Shown here: positions 50,072 through 59,427 of the stretch, in pieces | Numbering within the stretch: position 1 is the first letter of the stretch | How the letters are laid out: every line of letters begins with the position of its first letter | DNA from: Silanimonas sp044377035 | GTDB taxonomy: Bacteria; Pseudomonadota; Gammaproteobacteria; Xanthomonadales; Xanthomonadaceae | NCBI RefSeq assembly: GCF_044377035.1 | Contig: NZ_JBILJW010000008.1 | Coordinates: forward strand, 62,001-126,000 | Direction of reading: 5' to 3' | DNA length: 64,000 nt | Translations under genes and position numbers: made by a program | Notes under the pieces: generated by a model | Told to the model about the DNA's origin: nothing | Databases searched by the model: none | Seen by the model: only the letters and a program-made list of their open reading frames with translations

Positions 50072-51526
50072 TTACTGCCGGTAGTTCGGCGGTTCCTTGG
50101 TGATCTGCACGTCGTGCACGTGGGCCTCGCGGGTGCCAGCGTTGGTCACGCGGACGAAACTCGGCTTGGTGCGCATCTCTTCGATGCTGGCGCAGCCGAC
50201 GTAGCCCATCGAGGCGCGCAGGCCACCGGCGAGCTGGTGCACCACGTTGGCGAGCGGGCCGCGGTAGGGCACGCGGCCTTCGATGCCTTCGGGCACGAGC
50301 TTGTCGGCGTCGGAGGCGTCCTGGAAGTAGCGGTCCTTGCTGCCCTGCTGCATGGCGCCGAGGCTGCCCATGCCGCGGTAGCTCTTGTAGCTGCGGCCCT
50401 GGAAGAGTTCGATTTCGCCCGGCGATTCCTCGGTGCCGGCGAACAGGCCGCCGATCATGATGCTCGAGGCACCGGCGACGATCGCCTTGGCGATGTCGCC
50501 CGAGTAGCGGATGCCGCCATCGGCGATCAGCGGGATGCGGCCCTTCAGCGCGTCGGCCACCATGCCCACGGCGGTGATCTGCGGCACGCCCACGCCCGCG
50601 ACGATGCGCGTCGTGCAGATCGAGCCCGGGCCCACGCCCACCTTCACGGCGTCGGCGCCATGCGCCTCAAGCGCCAGCGCGGCATCGCCGGTGACGATGT
50701 TGCCGCCGATGACCTGCAGGTGCGGGAAGGTCTTCTTCACCCAGGCCACGCGGTCGAGAACGCCCTGCGAATGGCCGTGCGCGGTGTCCACCACGATGAC
50801 GTCGACGCCGGCGGCGACGAGGGCCTCGACGCGCGCTTCGGTGTCACCACCCACGCCGACGGCCGCGCCGACGACGAGGCGCTCGCTCGAGTCCTTCGCG
50901 GCGTTCGGGTTGTCGCGGGCCTTCTGGATGTCCTTGACGGTGATCAGGCCGCGCAGCGCGAAGGCGTCATCGACGACGAGCACCTTCTCGATGCGGTACT
51001 GGTGCAGCTTGGCGAGCACTTCCTCGTCCGTGGCGCCTTCGCGCACGGTCACGAGGCGATCCTTGCCGGTCATGATGCTGCTCACCGGGGCGTCGAGGCG
51101 GGTCTCGAAGCGCATGTCGCGGCCGGTGACGATGCCGACGAGCTGGCCGTTATCCACCACCGGCACGCCGGAGATGCGGCGGGCGGCGGTGAGCTTCAGC
51201 ACCTCGCCCACGGTCGTGCCCGGGGTGACGGTGAACGGCTCGCGGATGACGCCGGCCTCGAACTTCTTGACCTCGGCGACCTCGGCGGCCTGCCGTTCCG
51301 CGCTCATATTCTTGTGGATGATGGCGATGCCGCCGAGCTGCGCCATCGCGATGGCGAGCCGCGCCTCGGACACGGTGTCCATGGCGGCGGCGACGATCGG
51401 GAGGTTCAACGAGAGGCCACGCGTCAGGCGGGTGGCGAGGGAGACGTCCTTGGGCAACACGGCCGAATGGGCCGGGATCAGGGAGACGTCGTCGAACGTG
51501 AGGGCTTCCGCCTGGATGCGCAGCAT
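50072..51526 (-). CDS. guaB: Inosine-5'-monophosphate dehydrogenase
   Basis: Oxidises IMP to XMP with NAD+, the committed step to GMP. The 484-residue protein is a TIM barrel (ALTFDDVSLIPAHS) interrupted by two CBS domains (about 95-205), with the catalytic loop GVGPGSICTTRIVAGVGVPQ (Cys about 305) and RYFQDASDADKLVPEGIEG in the flap. The ATG at 51526 has GGAG 6 nt upstream; the 10 codons above it are not conserved. First gene of guaBA. Confidence 0.97.
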   Translation of the reverse strand: MLRIQAEALTFDDVSLIPAHSAVLPKDVSLATRLTRGLSLNLPIVAAAMDTVSEARLAIAMAQLGGIAIIHKNMSAERQAAEVAEVKKFEAGVIREPFTVTPGTTVGEVLKLTAARRISGVPVVDNGQLVGIVTGRDMRFETRLDAPVSSIMTGKDRLVTVREGATDEEVLAKLHQYRIEKVLVVDDAFALRGLITVKDIQKARDNPNAAKDSSERLVVGAAVGVGGDTEARVEALVAAGVDVIVVDTAHGHSQGVLDRVAWVKKTFPHLQVIGGNIVTGDAALALEAHGADAVKVGVGPGSICTTRIVAGVGVPQITAVGMVADALKGRIPLIADGGIRYSGDIAKAIVAGASSIMIGGLFAGTEESPGEIELFQGRSYKSYRGMGSLGAMQQGSKDRYFQDASDADKLVPEGIEGRVPYRGPLANVVHQLAGGLRASMGYVGCASIEEMRTKPSFVRVTNAGTREAHVHDVQITKEPPNYRQ

Positions 51527-51566
51527 GGACTGCTCCGGAACTGGGAAGCGCGACATTCTAACCGGT

Positions 51567-52853
51567 TCAGCCCCCGCCCAGCAGGCCCAGCGACAGGGCC
51601 GGCCACCACGTGATGACCAGCACCGAGGCGCCCAAGAGGAGCAGGAATGGCGCTGTGGCGCGGACCAGCGTCGTGACGGGCACCTTGAACCGGTAGGACG
51701 CGATGAACAGGTTCATACCGACCGGCGGCGTGAAATAGCCCAATTGCAGGTTGGCCAGCATGACGATGCCCAAATGCGCCGGGTGGACCCCGAACTGGGC
51801 CGCCAGCGGCATCAGCAGTGGGGTGAGGATGACGATGGCCGAGAAGATGTCGACCAGCATGCCCACCACCAGCAGGAACACGTTCAGCACCAGCAGGAAT
51901 TCCAGCGGGCTGTCGATGTGGTTGCTGACGAGGGCATAGAGCCGGCCCGGCACGTCCTGGTCGATGAACCAGTTGGACAGGGCGCGCGCGGCACCCAGGA
52001 TCAGCAGGATGGCGCCTACCATGCGCATCGCCTCGGCCATCACGCCCGGCAACTGGCGGAAGGCCAGTTCACGACGCACCAGCACCGTCACCACCAGCAC
52101 ATAGGCGGCGGTGAGCGCCGCCACTTCGCTGACCGCAAGCACGCCTTGGTAGATCGCGGCCAGCACCACCACCGGCAAAGGCAGCTCCCAACGCGCATCC
52201 TTCACGGCCGCCCACAGTTCACGGGCATCGAAAGCCTTGCCGGTCGAAGGCACCGCCCGTCCCACCCACATCGCATGGGCGGACAGCACGACCAGCATCA
52301 GTGCCCCCGGCAGGAGGCCGGCGAGAAACAGGTCCTGCACGCTGACCGTGGGATTCGTGGCGATCGGCGCCGCGATGAAGCCGTACAGGATCAGCGGCAG
52401 CGACGGGGCGAACAGCAGGCCGAGGCTGCCTGCCGCGGTGACGAGGCCGAGGCTGTAGCGGTCCGGGTAGCCGGCGGCCTTCAAGGCCGGATACAGCAGT
52501 GCGCCCATCGCCACCACGGTGACGCCCGAGGCGCCGGTAAACGCAGTGAAGAACGCACAGGCAACGATCGCGACAATCGCCAGGCCGCCCGGAAGGCTGC
52601 CAAGCAGCGCGTCGGAGAGCCGCACGAGCCGCTTCGGCGCACCGCTTTCGCTGAGCAGGTAGCCCGCCAGCGTGAACAGCGGAATCGCAATCAGGCCCGG
52701 CATGTCGCCAAGGCCGTAGAACTCGGTGAGTGCCGCCTGCTCGTAGCCTGCGGCCTGCAGGCCGACCAGTGCGATGCCCAGGATCACCGCGAACAGCGGC
52801 ATGCCGAGGGCGGCGAGCAACAGGAGCAGGCCGATCTGCAGCTCGAGGCTCAC
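51567..52853 (-). CDS. TRAP transporter large permease (DctM type)
   Basis: A 428-residue inner-membrane protein with about a dozen hydrophobic segments from LQIGLLLLLAALGMPLFAVILGIAL onward. Family hallmarks include PLFTLAGYLLSESGAPKRLV, FTAFTGASGVTVVAMG, LYGFIAAPIATNPTVS and LGYFTPPVGMNLFIASYRF. It is the ion-coupled transport subunit of a TRAP system. The GTG start overlaps the DctQ stop by 4 bp (GTGA), and it is the last gene of the four-gene unit. Confidence 0.93.
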   Translation of the reverse strand: MSLELQIGLLLLLAALGMPLFAVILGIALVGLQAAGYEQAALTEFYGLGDMPGLIAIPLFTLAGYLLSESGAPKRLVRLSDALLGSLPGGLAIVAIVACAFFTAFTGASGVTVVAMGALLYPALKAAGYPDRYSLGLVTAAGSLGLLFAPSLPLILYGFIAAPIATNPTVSVQDLFLAGLLPGALMLVVLSAHAMWVGRAVPSTGKAFDARELWAAVKDARWELPLPVVVLAAIYQGVLAVSEVAALTAAYVLVVTVLVRRELAFRQLPGVMAEAMRMVGAILLILGAARALSNWFIDQDVPGRLYALVSNHIDSPLEFLLVLNVFLLVVGMLVDIFSAIVILTPLLMPLAAQFGVHPAHLGIVMLANLQLGYFTPPVGMNLFIASYRFKVPVTTLVRATAPFLLLLGASVLVITWWPALSLGLLGGG

Positions 52854-53344
52854 GGCGCAGGCTCGTCGATGGGCCGGGGCGCGAAGGCCGACAGCACGAA
52901 GCGCACGGCCAGCAGGCCGAAACCGAAGGGCAGCACCAGCATCGGCACCCAGCTTTCGATACCGGCCACGAAGGGCAGCGGGAACTCGCGCTCGGACACC
53001 ATCAGGCCCCAGCCCACCCAAGCCGCCCAGCCACAGAGCGCCGCAGCGGCGAACTGCGTCAGCACGTGCACGGCCCGCCACGCCGCATCAGGCAGCAAGC
53101 GCGGAATCGCATCCACGGCAATGTGGCGCTGCTGGCGCGCCGCCCCCAAGGCACCGAGCATCGCCAGCCAGAGCACGCCAGCACGACTGATCGCCTCAGC
53201 CCAGGCCAGCCCTTCGTCGAAGCCCACGCGCAGCACGATCTGCACTACAGCCAGAACCAGCAGGCTCCCGAGGGCCGCGGCAAGCAAGGCGTCCTCGGCA
53301 CGATGCAGCGCGCGGAGGACGGGCTGGAGCGCGCCTTGGCTCAA
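52850..53344 (-). CDS. TRAP transporter small permease (DctQ type)
   Basis: A 164-residue protein with four hydrophobic segments (about 19-41, 56-70, 93-115, 130-152), as in DctQ subunits that pair with the large permease. The TTG at 53344 overlaps the binding-protein stop (TTGA), which makes the three genes a chain of 4-bp overlaps; the conserved fold begins within 15 residues of it. Longer in-frame starts would run antisense-like through the preceding gene and are rejected. Confidence 0.85.
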   Translation of the reverse strand: MSQGALQPVLRALHRAEDALLAAALGSLLVLAVVQIVLRVGFDEGLAWAEAISRAGVLWLAMLGALGAARQQRHIAVDAIPRLLPDAAWRAVHVLTQFAAAALCGWAAWVGWGLMVSEREFPLPFVAGIESWVPMLVLPFGFGLLAVRFVLSAFAPRPIDEPAP

Positions 53345-54354
53345 GGCTGGCCGCCCGCCGGGGCCGCCCCTGCCGCCTTGGCGTCGCGAATGGCCTTCAG
53401 GATGGCTGGGCTGATGCCCTGCTCCGCCTCGAGACGGGCGAGCACCCGACGGCCGACTTCGCGGAAGTATTCGGCGTCGGTCGGCGTCGGCGTCACGACG
53501 GTGAGACCCTGCTTCTTCATCGCCTCGAGCGCCGCGACGTCGTCGCGGCGGATCGTCTGGTCGACCCGTGCGGACGCCGCCTTGAAGATGCGGTCGACGA
53601 TGGCCTGGTCGGCGGGGGCGATGCGCGCCCACGCGCGCTGGTCGACGACGATGAAGCCCACCACGTAGACCAGCGGCAGGTCGTAGAGCGACTTCAGGCG
53701 GCCATGCCACTGCAAGGCCACCGTCCCGGCCGGCGTGTTCGCCACCATGTCGACCATGCCGGTCTGCAGGCTGGTGAAGACGTCACCGATCGGCAGCGGA
53801 ATCGGGCTGGCGCCGCCCTCGCGGAAGGTCATCTCGGCGATGGCGTCGTTCTGCGGCACCCACAGCTTGGCGCGGCGGACATCCTCGACGCCGGCCATCG
53901 GCTTGGCGCTCATCAGGTAAGCGAAGCCCACGCCCGATGCACCGAGCATGTGGAAACCGCGCTCGGCGAAGCCGGAGGCCAGCAGAGGATCGACCTTCGG
54001 CCGCACGCGGTCGATTTCCGCCCAGTTCGCGAACATGAAGGGCAGCGTGTAGACGGGCGCGTCCGGGTAGACCAGCGACAGCTCGCTCGAGGTGAGCACC
54101 CCACCCTGCAGCTGGCCGCCCTGGCGGATGCGGCGCAGCACGGCCTGGTCATTGCCCATCACGCCGCCAGGGAAATAGCGGATCTCCACGCGGCCGCCGG
54201 TCTCGGCCTTCACCTGCTCGGCGGCCGCACGCAGCTCGCGCATCCACGGCGAACCGTCGGGGGCCAGCGTGGCGAGGCGCAGGGTCTGGGTCTGGGCGAA
54301 CAGCGCCGGGGCGAGCGCCAGCAGCAGGATCGGGAGCAGGAAACGACGGATCAT
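53341..54354 (-). CDS. TRAP transporter periplasmic substrate-binding protein (DctP/TatP type)
   Basis: A 337-residue periplasmic protein: signal peptide MIRRFLLPILLLALAPALFAQ, then the DctP fold with LRLATLAPDGSPWMRELRAA, GRVEIRYFPGGVMGNDQAVL, and the segment around AKLWVPQNDAIAEMTFREGGASPIPLPIGDVF, where family members hold the Arg contacting a carboxylate. WxxxNTPAGTVALQWHGRLKSLYD is typical. It delivers an unidentified ligand to the DctQM permease. The presence of TatT directly upstream suggests a TPR-associated (TatP-like) system. Confidence 0.93.
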   Translation of the reverse strand: MIRRFLLPILLLALAPALFAQTQTLRLATLAPDGSPWMRELRAAAEQVKAETGGRVEIRYFPGGVMGNDQAVLRRIRQGGQLQGGVLTSSELSLVYPDAPVYTLPFMFANWAEIDRVRPKVDPLLASGFAERGFHMLGASGVGFAYLMSAKPMAGVEDVRRAKLWVPQNDAIAEMTFREGGASPIPLPIGDVFTSLQTGMVDMVANTPAGTVALQWHGRLKSLYDLPLVYVVGFIVVDQRAWARIAPADQAIVDRIFKAASARVDQTIRRDDVAALEAMKKQGLTVVTPTPTDAEYFREVGRRVLARLEAEQGISPAILKAIRDAKAAGAAPAGGQP

Positions 54355-54368
54355 CGGGGGGGCGTCCT

Positions 54369-55262
54369 TCAGAAATAGTCCTTGCCGGACTCCAGCAGCG
54401 CCTTCGCGCGCACCTGGGCCAGCGTGTTCATCAGCGTGTAGCGCGGCGCCTTCGGGTCGGCGGCCAGCACCTCGTTCAACAGGCGGTCGTGCAGGGCCTG
54501 GTCGAAGACCAGGCGCGCGTGGAATTCCGCCATCAGCGTCTTGGCGTACAGATTGCGCCCTTCCGAGGCGTCGATCGCCTGCTGGAAGTAAGCCTTGCCC
54601 AGCTCGGGCTTGCCGCCGACGGCCTCGGGCCGAAGCGAGTTCAGGACGCCGAGGTAGACCAGCGGCAGCCCGCCGTCGTGGTTCGGATCGATGGCGACCA
54701 CCCGCTGGAGCAGGGCCTCCACCTTGGGCAGGTCGGCCACCGCGCCCCAGTCGTCGCGGTTCGCCTGGATGTAACCGGCCCAGGCCGCGGCGAGCCCATA
54801 CATCAGGCCGATGCGCTCGTCGCCCACGCCCTTGAGCGCAGCGGCGAAGTCGTCCGGGTTGCCTTCGAGCGTCGCGCAGAGCGCGTCTTCCTCGAGGCAG
54901 GTGGCGCGCTTGGCGTAGGCGAGCGCCTTGGCGGCCAGGCGCTGGGCGCGCGCGGTATCAGAACCCGTGAAGTTGCCCGCGTAAGCGCCGTTGAGATTCG
55001 ACGCTGCAAGCAGGGTGCCGACGTTTTCGGGGTCGCCTTCCAGCAGGCCGTCGAGCAGCAGCAGGTAAGCCGGGAGACCGTCGCGGACGGTGGACGGGTC
55101 GTCGGCATTCAGCACCGCGCTGCCGAGGTTATCCGCGAGGCGCTGCGTCGCATTGCCGACGATCGAGGCGCAACCGGTAGCGAGGACGGCCAGCAGCGCA
55201 AGCACCGCCTTGCGCAGAGCAGCGGAGCGGGATTCGGCGAAGCGGGGGCACGGTGCGGTCAT
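54369..55262 (-). CDS. TRAP transporter TatT component (TPR lipoprotein)
   Basis: A 297-residue lipoprotein (lipobox VLATGC, Cys31) of the TatT family, helical TPR-like repeats that bind the TRAP substrate-binding protein in Treponema pallidum. Recognisable stretches are LPAYLLLLDGLLEGDPENVGTLLAASNL, YGLAAAWAGYIQANRDDW and DGGLPLVYLGVLNSLRPEAVGG. In T. pallidum the TatT trimer forms a pore-lined complex with TatP, thought to bring hydrophobic ligands. It starts the TRAP unit, 14 bp before the binding-protein gene and 9 bp after folD. Confidence 0.88.
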   Translation of the reverse strand: MTAPCPRFAESRSAALRKAVLALLAVLATGCASIVGNATQRLADNLGSAVLNADDPSTVRDGLPAYLLLLDGLLEGDPENVGTLLAASNLNGAYAGNFTGSDTARAQRLAAKALAYAKRATCLEEDALCATLEGNPDDFAAALKGVGDERIGLMYGLAAAWAGYIQANRDDWGAVADLPKVEALLQRVVAIDPNHDGGLPLVYLGVLNSLRPEAVGGKPELGKAYFQQAIDASEGRNLYAKTLMAEFHARLVFDQALHDRLLNEVLAADPKAPRYTLMNTLAQVRAKALLESGKDYF

Positions 55263-55271
55263 TCGGCCAGC

Positions 55272-56162
55272 CTATCGGGCGTAGGTGTAAAGCTCGTGAC
55301 CGGGGCGATCGGCCGCATCGGCGGCTTCGATGGTGTTCTGCATCAGGGTGGCCACCGTCATCGGCCCCACGCCGCCAGGCACCGGGGTGATCCAGCTCGC
55401 GCGCTCGCGCGCCACGTCGAACCCGACGTCGCCGACGAGGCGCCCGTCGTCCATCCGGTTGATGCCGACATCGATGACGACCGCGCCGGGCTTCACCCAC
55501 TCGCCGGGCACGATGCCCGGACGACCGACGGCAACGACGAGGATGTCGGCCTGTTCGATCTGCCGCTGCAGCACCTCGCGCGGCGTGAACTTGTGGCAGG
55601 CGGTGACGGTGCAGCCCGCGATCATCAGCTCGAGCACCATCGGGCGGCCGACGTGGTTGCTCACGCCGACGACGACGGCATTCGCTCCGCGCACCGGCCG
55701 GTCGGCATAACCCAGCAGCGTGGTGATGCCGCGAGGCGTGCACGGGCGAAGGCCGAACTGCCGCAGCGCGAGGCGGCCGACGTTCTCCGGATGGAAGCCG
55801 TCGACGTCCTTGCGCGGATCGATACGCTGGATGATCTCGCGGCCGTCGCGGCCGCCGGGCAGCGGCAGCTGAAGCAGGATGCCGTGGATGGTGGGATCGG
55901 CGTTGAGACGGTCGATCAGGGCAACGAGCTCGGTGTCGCTGGTGTCGGCCGGCAGGTCGAAGTCATGCGCCTCGATGCCCACCTTCAGGCAGGCGCGCCG
56001 CTTGTTGCGCACGTACACCGCCGACGCCGGATCGTCGCCCACCAGGACCACCGCAAGGCCCGGCCGCGACTGGCCGGCGGAAAGCCGGGCCTGCACGCGG
56101 GCGGCGAGATCATCGAGCAAGCGGTCGGCGATGCCTTTGCCGTCGAGCAGGCGCGCACTCAT
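55272..56162 (-). CDS. folD: Bifunctional methylenetetrahydrofolate dehydrogenase/cyclohydrolase
   Basis: Interconverts methylene-, methenyl- and formyl-tetrahydrofolate with NADP+. The 296-residue protein has the catalytic Tyr50 and Lys54 (AVYVRNKRRAC), GILLQLPLPGG, the KDVDGFHPENVG active-site loop, the cofactor loop VVGVSNHVGRPM and the closing ITPVPGGVGPMTVA. The cofactor loop has Val where most FolD enzymes have Arg (GRSxxVG); this occurs in other Xanthomonadales as I recall, but might affect cofactor choice. It is 9 bp upstream of the TRAP unit. Confidence 0.95.
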   Translation of the reverse strand: MSARLLDGKGIADRLLDDLAARVQARLSAGQSRPGLAVVLVGDDPASAVYVRNKRRACLKVGIEAHDFDLPADTSDTELVALIDRLNADPTIHGILLQLPLPGGRDGREIIQRIDPRKDVDGFHPENVGRLALRQFGLRPCTPRGITTLLGYADRPVRGANAVVVGVSNHVGRPMVLELMIAGCTVTACHKFTPREVLQRQIEQADILVVAVGRPGIVPGEWVKPGAVVIDVGINRMDDGRLVGDVGFDVARERASWITPVPGGVGPMTVATLMQNTIEAADAADRPGHELYTYAR

Positions 56163-56219
56163 CGGAGGTTCGGGTCCGTGCTGGAAAGCGGCGGATTATC
56201 GCATGCCACCTTCACGCCG

Positions 56220-58010
56220 TTAGCGCGAAGCGCAAAAGGTCTCGATCGCGGCGTAGCCGTCGAAGACGGCGTGCGTGCCGCAACCCGGGCAGTCGGGATC
56301 CGCCTCGAGCGCCAATTCGCGGAAGCGCATGCCGAGCGCGTCGACGGTGAGCAGGCGCCCGACCAGCGGATCACCGATGCCCAGCAGCAGCTTCAGCGCC
56401 TCGGTGGCCTGCAGCATCCCGATCAGCCCCGGCAGCACGCCCAGCACCCCGGCCTCGGCGCAGTTCGGCGCGGCGTCCGCGCCCGGCGGCTCCGGGAACA
56501 GGCAGCGATAGCAGGGCGCCCTGCCCCGCTGGCGGCCGGCGTCGAACACCGACACCTGGCCCGTGAAGCGTTCCACCGCGCCGCACACCAACGGCAGCGC
56601 CAACTCGCGGCAGGCGGCGTCGACGAGGTAGCGCGTGGCGAAGTTGTCGCTGCCGTCGATAACGACATCGGCGCCACGTAGCAGGGCCTCGACGTTCTCC
56701 GGCGCCAACCGTGCCTGCACGCCGTCCACGCGCAGGCGGGGATTCAATGCCAGCAGCCTCTCGCGGGCCGAGACCACCTTCGCCGAGCCGACGGCAGCGT
56801 CGGTGTGCAGGATCTGGCGCTGCAGGTTGCTGCGCTCGACCCGGTCGTCGTCGACCAGAACGAGCGTGCCCACGCCCGCGGCCGCGAGGTAGAACGCCGC
56901 TGGCGAACCGAGCCCGCCGGCGCCCACCACCACCACGCGCGAGGCCATCAGGCGCTGCTGGCCTGCGGCACCGACCTGGGCCAAGCGGAGGTGGCGGTCG
57001 TAGCGCGCGAGCGCATCGGCGTCGAAGGCCGGGGTGACCGCGGAAGCACCTCCAGACGCGAGGGGGAATCCGGCGGACCGCCAAGCGTCGAAACCACCGC
57101 GGACGCTGGCCACGTCGACGACTCCCCGCCCACGCAGCAGCGCCGCCGCGCGCTGCGACCGTTGGCCGCGCGCACAGATCAGCACCAGCGGAGCACCGTC
57201 CACAGGAAGCGCGGCGCCACTGCCTTCCAGAGTCGAAAGCGGCAGCGGCCGCGCGCCGTCGGGCAAGCCGAGGGCATGTTCCTCGGCCTCGCGCACGTCG
57301 TAGAAGTGCGCACCCGCAGCCACGAGGGCCGCCACCTCGGCCACCTCGCACTCCGGCGGAAACGCGCTGGCCACGCCCTGCATGGCGTCGATCAGCGCCT
57401 CGCCGGTCACCGGCCACATCGCTTCAAGGCGCTCCGGATCGTCGGGCAACACCAGAAGCACCGAGCGCGGGGCGCGCTCGCCGAATGGCGCGGCGATGGC
57501 ACCGTCGATCAGGGCCGAGAGCCGGGAGGCACCTTCCCCAGTCGCCTCCGAGCACGCGATGACGAGGTCGAAGGCCTGGGCCGCGTCGTGGAGGGCCGGT
57601 GCAGCGCGCTGCGGGTCGCCCGGCAGGATGGGCCAGGCGACGGGATCGAGGCCCATCGTCTGCAGCAAGGCCAGCAGGACCGGACGGGCGGCATCGTGGC
57701 GCTCGCCCGCGCCGAGCGCCTGCCCCGGCGGACGCAGGGCGTCACCGCTGCTGAAGACCGCGACGGTTGGCCGCCGTGCGCACGGCACCTCGGCGAGGCC
57801 GCGTGCGGCGAGCGCTCCAAGGTCGGCGGGACGCAGCCGATGCCCCGCAGGCAACGCAACTCCGGAGCCCGCCGTGGCGGCGACGCCTTCCGCCAGCACG
57901 CGTCCCCGCGCGCGGGCCAGCGGCACGCGTTCGGCGTCGGTGCGGTGGGCAGCCCCCAATCGCCGCAGCGACGAGGACAGCAAGGAAGGATCGACGGGCC
58001 GGGCGGCCAT
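56220..58010 (-). CDS. MoeA-like/rhodanese/MoeB-like (ThiF) triple-domain fusion
   Basis: A 596-residue protein with three parts. Residues 1-215 resemble MoeA but are decayed: the GRVLAE entry (36-41) and SSGDALRPPG (87-96, like the TGDEL loop) remain, while the PPFDNSAMDGYA region is missing and the GGVSVG motif reads SEATGEG. Residues 220-325 form a rhodanese domain with Cys279 in the CARGQRS loop. Residues 330-596 form an E1-like adenylyltransferase: GAGGLGSP (363-370), DGSDN (452-456), Cys517 and zinc cysteines 500/503 and 574/577. Rhodanese plus MoeB-like E1 suggests sulfur activation for molybdopterin, thiamine or tRNA thiolation. No other cofactor genes are nearby. Confidence 0.88.
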   Translation of the reverse strand: MAARPVDPSLLSSSLRRLGAAHRTDAERVPLARARGRVLAEGVAATAGSGVALPAGHRLRPADLGALAARGLAEVPCARRPTVAVFSSGDALRPPGQALGAGERHDAARPVLLALLQTMGLDPVAWPILPGDPQRAAPALHDAAQAFDLVIACSEATGEGASRLSALIDGAIAAPFGERAPRSVLLVLPDDPERLEAMWPVTGEALIDAMQGVASAFPPECEVAEVAALVAAGAHFYDVREAEEHALGLPDGARPLPLSTLEGSGAALPVDGAPLVLICARGQRSQRAAALLRGRGVVDVASVRGGFDAWRSAGFPLASGGASAVTPAFDADALARYDRHLRLAQVGAAGQQRLMASRVVVVGAGGLGSPAAFYLAAAGVGTLVLVDDDRVERSNLQRQILHTDAAVGSAKVVSARERLLALNPRLRVDGVQARLAPENVEALLRGADVVIDGSDNFATRYLVDAACRELALPLVCGAVERFTGQVSVFDAGRQRGRAPCYRCLFPEPPGADAAPNCAEAGVLGVLPGLIGMLQATEALKLLLGIGDPLVGRLLTVDALGMRFRELALEADPDCPGCGTHAVFDGYAAIETFCASR

Positions 58011-58025
58011 GGAACGGCCGCGCCG

Positions 58026-59423
58026 TCAGCGCTTCTTGGAGAAGCGCATCAGCCGGCGGCGCTTCGCCACCTGCCGCTCGGACAGCACGTTCTTCTTGCC
58101 CTCGTAAGGGTTGTCGCCCTCACGGAACTCGAACCTCACCGGCGTGCCGACCAGCTTGAAGCGCTTGCGGAAGAAGTTCTCGAGATAGCGCCGGTAGCTT
58201 TCCGGCAACCCTTTCAGGCGCGAGCCGTGGACGATGAAGGTCGGCGGCGTGCTGCCACCGGAGTGGCCATAGCGCATTTTGGGCGCATGGCCGCGCACCG
58301 ACGGCGGCGGATTGCCTTCGTAGGCCACTTCCAAGGCGCGGTTGATCTCGCTGGTACCGAACGTCTTCGTCACCGAAGCGTGGGCGCGGTTCACGGCCTT
58401 GAACAACTCGCGCAGGCCGCTGCCGTGCAAGGCGGAGATGGTGATCCGCTCGGCCCACGGTGCGAACATGAGCTTGCGTTCGAGCAACACGCGGTTCTGC
58501 TCGCGCTCGTAGGTGCTCAGGCCGTCCCATTTGTTCACCGCGACGACGAGGCCGCGACCGGCTTCCAGCACGTGCCCGAGCACGGTCGCGTCCTGGTCGG
58601 TGATGCCTTCCGTGCCGTCCACCAGCACCACGGCGACCTGGCAGTGCTCGATCGACGCCAGCGTCTTGAAGGCGCTGAACTTCTCGACGGCCTCCTCGAC
58701 CTTGCCGCGGCGCCGTAGGCCCGCGGTGTCGATCAGCCGATACAACTTGCCGTCGCGCTCGAGGTCGACGGCGATGGAATCCCGCGTGGTGCCCGGCACG
58801 TCGGAGGCGATCATCCGCTCTTCGCCGAGCATGCGGTTCACCAGCGTGCTCTTGCCGACGTTCGGACGGCCGACGAAGGCGACGCGGATGCGCTGCGGAT
58901 CGTCTTCCAGCACCGAGAGGTCGCGATCCGCCGGCAGCCGGGACTGCACGAGCTCGACGAGATCCGGCACGCCACGCTGGTGGGACGCTGCGAGTGGGAG
59001 TGCATCCGCGATGCCGAACTTCGCGAACTCCGCCATGCAGTCGGACTCGTCGAGTCCATCGGTTTTGTTGACGGCCAGAACCAGCGGTTTGCCGGTCTTG
59101 CGCAGCCAGCCGATGATCTCGCGATCGAGCGCGGCCAGCCCCTCGCGGGCATCCACGACGAAAACGACGAGGTCCGCTTCCTCGACACCCGCGCGCGCTT
59201 GCTTGGCGGTGGCACCGGCGAGGCCGAACTCCTCGCCCGACAGACCGCCGGTGTCGACGATGGCAAAGGGACGCGCCGGTTCCAACCGGCACACGCCGTA
59301 GTGGCGGTCACGCGTGACGCCGGGCTGGTCGTGGACGAGCGCGTCGCGCGTGCGCGTCAGTGCGTTGAACAGCGTGCTCTTGCCGACGTTCGGCCGACCG
59401 ACCAGCGCGACAAGGGGCAGCAT
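58026..59423 (-). CDS. der: Ribosome assembly GTPase Der (EngA)
   Basis: A double-G-domain GTPase needed for 50S maturation. The 465-residue protein has G1 motifs GRPNVGKSTLFN (about 9-20) and GRPNVGKSTLVN (about 188-199), G3 DTGG and DTAG, G4 NKTD and NKWD, and a KH-like C-terminal domain (PTFIVHGSRLKGLPESYRRYLENFFRKRF) with a basic tail. It follows bamB by 4 bp on the same strand, the usual yfgM-bamB-der order. Confidence 0.97.
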   Translation of the reverse strand: MLPLVALVGRPNVGKSTLFNALTRTRDALVHDQPGVTRDRHYGVCRLEPARPFAIVDTGGLSGEEFGLAGATAKQARAGVEEADLVVFVVDAREGLAALDREIIGWLRKTGKPLVLAVNKTDGLDESDCMAEFAKFGIADALPLAASHQRGVPDLVELVQSRLPADRDLSVLEDDPQRIRVAFVGRPNVGKSTLVNRMLGEERMIASDVPGTTRDSIAVDLERDGKLYRLIDTAGLRRRGKVEEAVEKFSAFKTLASIEHCQVAVVLVDGTEGITDQDATVLGHVLEAGRGLVVAVNKWDGLSTYEREQNRVLLERKLMFAPWAERITISALHGSGLRELFKAVNRAHASVTKTFGTSEINRALEVAYEGNPPPSVRGHAPKMRYGHSGGSTPPTFIVHGSRLKGLPESYRRYLENFFRKRFKLVGTPVRFEFREGDNPYEGKKNVLSERQVAKRRRLMRFSKKR

Positions 59424-59427
59424 GCGA

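Noticed and set aside
48617..51613. A 998-codon plus-strand frame opposite guaA and guaB
   Set aside because: His/Val/Ala-rich product without motifs; both real genes are housekeeping enzymes with intact active sites.
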